Assembly: GCA_049642465.1 (NCBI GenBank)
Contig: JBAROV010000049.1
Location: 1 to 64,000, forward strand
Length of the DNA stretch: 64,000 nucleotides
DNA from: CAWDPQ01 sp049642465
Lineage (GTDB): Bacteria; Acidobacteriota; Vicinamibacteria; Vicinamibacterales; 2-12-FULL-66-21
Reading direction: 5' to 3'
Every line of letters starts with the position of its first letter. Position 1 is the first letter of the stretch. Shown here piece after piece: positions 59,275-64,000 of the stretch. The notes under the pieces were generated by a model, which was not told the origin of the DNA, did no database searches, and worked only from the letters and a program-made list of their open reading frames with translations. A program made the position numbers and the translations under genes.

Positions 59275-60459
59275 GTGGGTGACGCCGTTGACGTGATCGT
59301 AATCGGTGCCGGTCCGGCCGGGCTCAGCACAGCCCGAGCGCTCGCGGCCCAAGGACGATCGGTGCTCGTGCTCGAGGAGCACGAACAGGTGGGCCAGCCC
59401 GTGCACTGCACTGGTCTGCTTGGACTGGAGGCGTTCGACGAGCTCGATCTTCCGACCCATACGATCCGAACGGTCCTGCGCTCGGCGCGATTTCACGGCG
59501 CCGGAGGACGCACGGTGGCAGTCGATGCCCACGGCGTGGCTGCCGCGGTGGTGGACCGCGCCGCGTTCGACCGGGCGTTGGCGAAACAGGCCGTCGATGC
59601 TGGCGCAGACCTTCGCTGTGCGCACCGCGTACAGCAAATCGAGATCGAGACAGATCGGGTGATGGTCCACGCATGCGCTCCTGCGGATCGGACCACGGCG
59701 TTTCAGGCCCGTGTCTGCGTGCTGGCGTGCGGGGCGCAATACCGTTTCAACCGTCAACTCGGCCTCGGGATTCCCCGTGCGTATCTGCAAACCGCGCAGG
59801 TCGAAGCGCCGTTCGCCCCGCTTGACACCGTGGAGATCGATCTCGATCGCGCGATTGCACCGGGCGGCTTCGCGTGGGTCGTTCCATTTTCGATAGATCG
59901 AGTCGCCGGTGCGCGGATTGGGTTGATGGCAGTGAACAATGCCGCCGTCCGCTTTGCCCGATACGCCGAAACGCTGTCGGAGCGCTTTGGGCTTCCCGAG
60001 CACGCGGCACTCGGCGCGCCACGACTCAAAGTGTTGCCGCTTGGACCAGTGCGGCGGAGCTATGGCGATCGCGTGCTCGCCGTAGGCGACGCGGCGGGAC
60101 TGACAAAGCCCACGACCGGGGGAGGGATTTATTACAGTCTCTTGAGCGGAAACATCGCGGCCGAAGTACTCCTCGACAGACTCCGCGATGATCGCCTGAA
60201 TCGAGAATCCTTACGGTCTTACGAGACCCAGTGGCGCGCGAGGCTCGGTCCCGAGCTGCGGGCTGGGCTCGCATTCCGGACGCTGGCGGCCCGCTTTGAC
60301 AATCGCGCGGTCGATGCCCTCCTCGAATTGGCGGCGATCGACGGGATCGTCCCGCTGCTGCGCCGCACCGCGGATTTCAATTGGCATCGCGAAACCGCTT
60401 TGGCTTTGCTGCGGCACGCCGGGTTCAGGCGCATCGTGCTGAATGCGTTGTGGAGTTGA
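59275..60459 (+). CDS. Geranylgeranyl reductase family FAD-dependent oxidoreductase
   Basis: GGAGG (59263-59267) lies seven bases before the GTG start. The 394-residue flavoprotein has the Rossmann motif VIVIGAGPAGLSTARALA, then EEHEQVGQPVHCTGLLG with the Cys typical of the family, and VLAVGDAAGLTKPTTGGGIYYSLLSG, the second FAD motif. Family members reduce isoprenoid double bonds (archaeal lipids, phytyl chains, dolichols). Its position directly after the lipid-carrier transferase suggests it acts on the polyprenyl carrier; this is inference. Confidence 0.85.
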   Translation: MGDAVDVIVIGAGPAGLSTARALAAQGRSVLVLEEHEQVGQPVHCTGLLGLEAFDELDLPTHTIRTVLRSARFHGAGGRTVAVDAHGVAAAVVDRAAFDRALAKQAVDAGADLRCAHRVQQIEIETDRVMVHACAPADRTTAFQARVCVLACGAQYRFNRQLGLGIPRAYLQTAQVEAPFAPLDTVEIDLDRAIAPGGFAWVVPFSIDRVAGARIGLMAVNNAAVRFARYAETLSERFGLPEHAALGAPRLKVLPLGPVRRSYGDRVLAVGDAAGLTKPTTGGGIYYSLLSGNIAAEVLLDRLRDDRLNRESLRSYETQWRARLGPELRAGLAFRTLAARFDNRAVDALLELAAIDGIVPLLRRTADFNWHRETALALLRHAGFRRIVLNALWS

Positions 60460-60462
60460 AAG

Positions 60463-60605
60463 GGTTCAGAACAGGTTCAGAAGGGGTTCAGAACAGGTTC
60501 AGAAAAGGTTCAAGAGGTTCAGAGGGGGTTCAGGAGGTTCAGAAGGGTTCAGGAGGTTCAGAAGGGTTCAGGGGGGTTCAGAAGGGTTCACGGAGGTTCA
60601 GAAGA
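60463..60605. repeat. GGTTCAGA tandem array (about 14 units)
   Basis: About 14 copies of GGTTCAGA or GGTTCAGG, spaced 9-11 bases apart by A/G-rich joints, fill most of the gap after the flavoprotein gene. The array starts four bases after the stop codon. The same family closes the following gene (61670-61737). Confidence 0.92.
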
Positions 60606-60639
60606 CCGTGCCGAGAAGGTTCGCAGAGACTTCAACCGA

Positions 60640-61728
60640 ATGACTGTGCGTCAGACCCTCGCCCGCATGATTGCAGCCGGCCGGCTCGATAGGCCGTCCA
60701 TGCTCGACGATCCTGAGCTTCGCCGGGCGGCGCGAGAGGAGGGAGTGCTGCCGCTGCTCGAGTGGATCGCCGGTCGCTCGGAATCCGGGCTGCGCATGCA
60801 GGCCGCGTGGCAGCTGGCGCGCCGCGCGCGGATCATGCGACTTCTCGATGCGCTGGCCGCCGGGGGGGTGACCGCACTGGTATTCAAAGGCGCGCAGCTC
60901 GCCTGCACGCGCTATCCGGATCCCGCGCTCCGGCCGCACGTCGATACCGACCTCTTCATCGATCCGAACGATGTCGAGCGTGCGCGGAGCGTTTTCGAAC
61001 GAACGGGACATCGCCTCATTCCCCATGTGTCAGGGGACTTCGTGATGTCGCAGTTTCATTTCACGGATGGTGCGGTTGGCGGCGCGCATCTATATGACGT
61101 CCATTGGCGCATCGCGAATCCAGTCGTATTTCGAGCAGTCCTTCCGTTCCAGGACGTGTACGGGCGTTCGGTGCCGTTCGATGCCTACGGGCCACACTCC
61201 CGCGGTCCGTCACTTCCAGACGCATTGCTGATTGCGGCGGTCCATCGTGCGGCGCATCACGGCGGCGCGGAACGGCTGATCTGGATGAACGATGTCCGTC
61301 TGCTGCTGAACGCCGCCACTCCGGCGGAACTCGATGACGTCCGCCGGCTGGCGAATGCGTATGGCGTGAGCGCGCTGGCTCATGACACCTGCGTCCGCGC
61401 AGCGGCACTCTTCGGCGATGTTCGAGTCCCGGATCGGCTGACCAGCTCGAAGCGCGTGGCGTCCGAGCCTTCGCGGGCGTACCTGTCGGCTCCGTCAAAC
61501 GTCCGTCAACTTGCACTCGACCTGCGGGCGCTCCGCCGCTGGCGTGAACGACTCGTGCTGTTGAAGGAGCACGCCTTTCCTCCCGCCAGCTACCTCATAC
61601 AGACATCGAATGCTCGTGCGCCGCTTCCCTGGCTTTACGCCACACGAATCGCTCGCGGGGCGTGGAAATGGTTCAGAGAGGGTTCAGAACGGGTTCCGGG
61701 GAGGTTCCGAGAAGGTTCAAGGTTCTGA
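60640..61728 (+). CDS. Nucleotidyltransferase-fold protein (NTP_transf_5 type)
   Basis: The 362-residue protein has ALVFKGAQLACTRYPDPALRPHVDTDLFI, the motif of the uncharacterised nucleotidyltransferase family often found in exopolysaccharide loci. The paired Asp residues suggest metal-dependent nucleotidyl transfer. YDVHWRIANP and IAAVHRAAHHGG follow. Residues from about 344 (WFREGSERVPGRFREGSRF) are encoded by GGTTCAGA repeats, so the natural C-terminus may be earlier. Function in polymer synthesis is unknown. Confidence 0.78.
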   Translation: MTVRQTLARMIAAGRLDRPSMLDDPELRRAAREEGVLPLLEWIAGRSESGLRMQAAWQLARRARIMRLLDALAAGGVTALVFKGAQLACTRYPDPALRPHVDTDLFIDPNDVERARSVFERTGHRLIPHVSGDFVMSQFHFTDGAVGGAHLYDVHWRIANPVVFRAVLPFQDVYGRSVPFDAYGPHSRGPSLPDALLIAAVHRAAHHGGAERLIWMNDVRLLLNAATPAELDDVRRLANAYGVSALAHDTCVRAAALFGDVRVPDRLTSSKRVASEPSRAYLSAPSNVRQLALDLRALRRWRERLVLLKEHAFPPASYLIQTSNARAPLPWLYATRIARGAWKWFREGSERVPGRFREGSRF

Positions 61729-61737
61729 AGAGGTTCT
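61670..61737. repeat. GGTTCAGA-family array spanning the end of the nucleotidyltransferase gene
   Basis: Units GGTTCAGAGAG, GGTTCAGAACG, GGTTCCGGG, GGTTCCGAGAA, GGTTCAA, GGTTCTGAAGA and GGTTCT cross the TGA stop at 61726-61728. Together with 60463-60605 the repeats bracket one gene. Confidence 0.88.
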
Positions 61738-61747
61738 CACTCCTGAA

Positions 61748-62437
61748 CTATTCTCTCCCTCGACGAGGATCGTGCGGCAGCACGGGATCATCCGGCTCGC
61801 GGCGCGGAGTGAACCAGTCGCTCAGACGAACGAGCCGTCCCTGCCGGGTCGCGAGCACCTGGTGCAATCGCTCGATTGCATCCAGCGCTTCCGCGAGGGT
61901 CCCGACCACGCCAATGCCCCGCGATTCAGCCTGATCCCGCTGCTCAGCGTTGACCGGTTGCCGCGACATGTGCAGCACCTTCGAGTTGCTCGCGCCCACG
62001 ATTTCCATGCAGTTGACCAGATGATCGTCGACGATGAGATCGAGCCGAAGTGCGCGGGCGATTTCACCTCGAGCCAGGGCCGGCGCCGTCAGCACCGCGG
62101 GCATGTAGAACCCGTGGCGCTCCAGCCAGGCCTGGGTCTGGAGTTGCACGGTGTCGCCGGCGCTCGGCGGCCGGCTCGTCATGAAGAACACTTCCCACCG
62201 CCACCGTCGGGAGAGCGTGTAGAGCCGCGCGATCTGATCCGACTCGTACGCCGGTAAGTCAACCCACCAGTTCGACACCCGCGCGACAGCCTTCCAAAGC
62301 CGCTCGATATCTCCCTTCGACAGGTTCGCTTCCAGATCGCTCTGACGCTTGTCTCCAAGCTCGGAGACGGCCAGGGCACGGAAGGCCGAGCGGAAATCGG
62401 CGAGAACCCCGTCCACATCCAGGCCCAGCCGCAGCAT
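61748..62437 (-). CDS. HAD-superfamily phosphatase (5'-nucleotidase type C-like)
   Basis: The 229-residue protein has the HAD nucleophile motif GLDVDGVLADF (Asp7, Asp9), then FFMTSRPPSAG, and DLIVDDHLVNCMEI as the Asp-rich motif IV. This pattern fits the small NT5C-like group that removes phosphate from nucleotides or sugars. It is the last gene of the minus-strand run, three bases after the second polymerase/ligase gene. Confidence 0.82.
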   Translation of the reverse strand: MLRLGLDVDGVLADFRSAFRALAVSELGDKRQSDLEANLSKGDIERLWKAVARVSNWWVDLPAYESDQIARLYTLSRRWRWEVFFMTSRPPSAGDTVQLQTQAWLERHGFYMPAVLTAPALARGEIARALRLDLIVDDHLVNCMEIVGASNSKVLHMSRQPVNAEQRDQAESRGIGVVGTLAEALDAIERLHQVLATRQGRLVRLSDWFTPRREPDDPVLPHDPRRGRE

Positions 62438-62440
62438 TCG

Positions 62441-63751
62441 CTAGTCGAGCCCCTGCGCGTGCGTCGTTGCCGCTGACGCGGTTTCATGGACGAGCAACCC
62501 CGCGAGCGCTGCCGCAAACATCCCGTTGGCAGGGAGCGTCAGGCCCGTTTCCCACAACGACTGAACGGCGACGCCGACAAGGGCGCTCGCGCTGGCGATT
62601 CGCATCCAATAAATGGGGTCATCGCGCCGCCGCAATCGAGCACGAGCGGCCATGAGGAACGCCACGATGCCGAATAAAGCAGGAATGGTCAGAAGCACGC
62701 CACCCTCGGTGATGAGCTGCACATACTGATTGTGCGCTTCGTTGTGATAGTAGGTGCGTGGCGTCGTTTGATAGACCCGCATGACCGTCCCGAACGCACC
62801 TGCGCCAACGCCAGTCAGCGCGAAATCCCTCACGACCGGCACGGCGTCGCGCCAGATCGCCGCCCGGTTGGCAACCCCCTGGTCCCGAGTCTCGTCGATG
62901 CGCAATAGGAGGCGCTGCGAGTCACCATACGCCAGCATACCGGCCAACGCGAAGACGCCGAGCAAAACCAGCGGAGCCTGACGTCCCGCGCTCGTACGAT
63001 CTCCGGCGGCACAGAAGGCGAAGTATCCGGCCGCACAGGCGAGGGCAACGAACGCCGATCGCGAGGCGCTCACGGCGATGACCGCCGCCGTCAAGACGAC
63101 GGCGAGTTGAAGCACCATTCCGCGCCCATCCATCCAGCCTGCCACTCTCGATCGCCAGCTGGTCGCAACCGGTCTGGTGGCGCGCCGCCATTGCAGATAG
63201 CCAAGGCATGCGCACAGGGCCATGATGCCCCACGTCCCAAAATGATTGCGATTGATAAATGGACCGAGGGGTCGGGCGCCGGGATCCCGTGGCCGCCAGA
63301 CACCATAGACGAGCGGCGTTCCAGCGGCATGCTGGACGAATGCCACGATCGTCAGCACGACAGCTCCCCACGCGACGATCAGGGTGAAGGTCCGAATCCC
63401 GCCCCGGGAGAACAACGACCGAGCCGTCCAGAAGGTCAGAACGATAGAGACAAGCGTCAGCGCCGCGTGCGCGGTGTCAGTGATGCTCAGGGTGAGAGGG
63501 ACGACGTTTACATCGACTGACGTCAAGGCGCTCGCGCCCGCGAACACCTCCCGCGCAGGAGACAGGGCCCGCACCACCGCGACGGGGAGCGGCAACATCT
63601 GAACCAGAACAGCGAGCACCAGGACGCCGAGCGCGGCGTCGAGGACGCGAAGGCCCCGCGAGACGGGCCGCTGCCATCCCACGTAGATCGAGAGAAGGAG
63701 GATAGCCGCGGCCAGGAACATTCCAGACCACGCGTACACGCCTCCACACAT
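62441..63751 (-). CDS. O-antigen-ligase/Wzy-like membrane protein (second copy)
   Basis: From ATG 63751 the product has 436 residues with about ten to twelve membrane helices. The Wzy_C-type loop includes RNHFGTWGIMALCACLGYL, SASRSAFVALACAAGYFAF, GVGAGAFGTVMRVYQTTPRTYYHNEAHNQYVQLITEGG and a final helix pair. The start is uncertain: an extra hydrophobic stretch (LGGAALAAVLLGG) is open upstream but has no ATG, GTG or TTG in frame. It would polymerise or ligate the polysaccharide. A second gene of this type (44422) lies in the same locus on the other strand. Confidence 0.82.
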   Translation of the reverse strand: MCGGVYAWSGMFLAAAILLLSIYVGWQRPVSRGLRVLDAALGVLVLAVLVQMLPLPVAVVRALSPAREVFAGASALTSVDVNVVPLTLSITDTAHAALTLVSIVLTFWTARSLFSRGGIRTFTLIVAWGAVVLTIVAFVQHAAGTPLVYGVWRPRDPGARPLGPFINRNHFGTWGIMALCACLGYLQWRRATRPVATSWRSRVAGWMDGRGMVLQLAVVLTAAVIAVSASRSAFVALACAAGYFAFCAAGDRTSAGRQAPLVLLGVFALAGMLAYGDSQRLLLRIDETRDQGVANRAAIWRDAVPVVRDFALTGVGAGAFGTVMRVYQTTPRTYYHNEAHNQYVQLITEGGVLLTIPALFGIVAFLMAARARLRRRDDPIYWMRIASASALVGVAVQSLWETGLTLPANGMFAAALAGLLVHETASAATTHAQGLD

Positions 63752-63836
63752 CACCGTGCCACCGAGGAGGACGGCGGCAAGGGCCGCTCCCCCGAGACGT
63801 GCGGAGCACGTTCGGCTGCGGGTTCGACGACTCGCG

Positions 63837-64000
63837 TCAGGCGGCTGGCGTCGAGCTGTTTCCGTAATAGCTCTTGTAGTGGTAGCCGTAATAGCGCGAG
63901 TAGTAATACTTGTTGCGGTTGAGGTCGACGCGATTGAGGACTGCGCCGACGATGTTGGGCTTGCCGCCCTGGATCGTCTGGATCGCCCGCTCGGCATGGG
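63837..64000 (-). CDS. C-terminal tail of a BY-kinase/Wzc-type chain-length regulator (partial)
   Basis: Only the last 53 codons lie in the window. The end of the ATPase domain (IQTIQGGKPNIVGAVLNRVD) is followed by a tail with nine Tyr among 21 residues (NKYYYSRYYGYHYKSYYG). This Tyr cluster is the autophosphorylation site of bacterial tyrosine kinases that control polysaccharide chain length together with Wza and Wzy. The main part lies beyond the right edge. It leads the minus-strand run with the second polymerase/ligase and the HAD phosphatase. Confidence 0.9.
   Translation of the reverse strand, partial: HAERAIQTIQGGKPNIVGAVLNRVDLNRNKYYYSRYYGYHYKSYYGNSSTPAA

Noticed and set aside
58690..60003. 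437-codon minus-strand frame opposite the phosphoglycosyl transferase and flavoprotein genes
   Set aside because: Antisense to two well-supported enzymes; its residues do not form a recognisable fold.
60463..60605. CRISPR array
   Set aside because: Units are only 9-11 bases with A/G-rich joints and no unique spacers, and no cas genes are present.

Overview
The window is high-GC DNA densely packed with genes on both strands. Several features fit an acidobacterial chromosome, most likely class Vicinamibacteria: a MacB/FtsX-type orphan permease of the acidobacterial ADOP kind, a very large VPS10/sortilin-like beta-propeller protein, a penicillin acylase, many outer-membrane barrels and very short intergenic gaps. 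This assignment is inference from gene content; no rRNA or other marker gene is present. I saw no tRNA, rRNA, insertion sequence, transposase or CRISPR array.

Bases 1-38.6 kb are a mosaic of small housekeeping and envelope units. In order they are: the end of a methyltransferase; a secreted S9 peptidase; a PagL-like lipid A deacylase and an outer-membrane barrel whose start codons overlap; a bactofilin; an OmpW-like barrel with a beta-lactamase-fold pseudo-enzyme; a secreted kinase-like protein; a penicillin acylase; a VOC fusion; a MATE exporter; a YpfJ-type zinc metallopeptidase; a three-subunit molybdenum hydroxylase; MsrB, a zinc-ribbon/SPFH module and MsrA; NfeD with a slipin; the VPS10 propeller; an aminotransferase with an asparaginase; a GT87 protein, a second secreted kinase-like protein and a BamA-like barrel; the ADOP permease; a TrxC-type thioredoxin; and a fused alpha/beta 2-oxoacid dehydrogenase E1.

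Bases 38.9-64 kb are an exopolysaccharide locus. One plus-strand run, from 38953 to about 61728, holds a divergent NtrC-like regulator, an outer-membrane barrel, a Wza-type export protein, ten GT4 glycosyltransferases (one fused to a phosphoglycosyl transferase), a GT-C enzyme, a Wzy-like polymerase/ligase, a Wzx-like flippase, a methyltransferase, a geranylgeranyl-reductase-family flavoprotein and a nucleotidyltransferase-fold protein. Up to 59247 almost every junction overlaps or is separated by only a few bases, so translational coupling in one long operon is likely. A minus-strand run then enters from the right edge: the tyrosine-rich tail of a BY-kinase (Wzc/CpsD type), a second O-antigen-ligase-like protein and a HAD phosphatase. 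Together these are the parts of a Wzx/Wzy-dependent pathway: initiation on a lipid carrier, sugar addition, flipping, polymerisation, and export through the co-polymerase and Wza.

The most unusual theme is a set of unrelated short-repeat families: TAGTCGC and CGAGCCC heptamers, an AACGGGTC octamer, GGTTCAGA arrays, palindromes with a GGGGACAGTCCCC core, and GGGAAAA tracts. They sit mostly at or just after stop codons, and in three genes they run into the reading frame and supply the C-terminal residues. The same families recur, sometimes on both sides of a single gene. Other points of interest are two exported kinase-fold proteins, an SPFH protein ending in an excisionase-type helix-turn-helix, a catalytically dead beta-lactamase relative, a regulator missing both Walker A and GAFTGA, and a glycosyltransferase-phosphoglycosyl transferase fusion followed by a polyprenyl-reductase-like enzyme.
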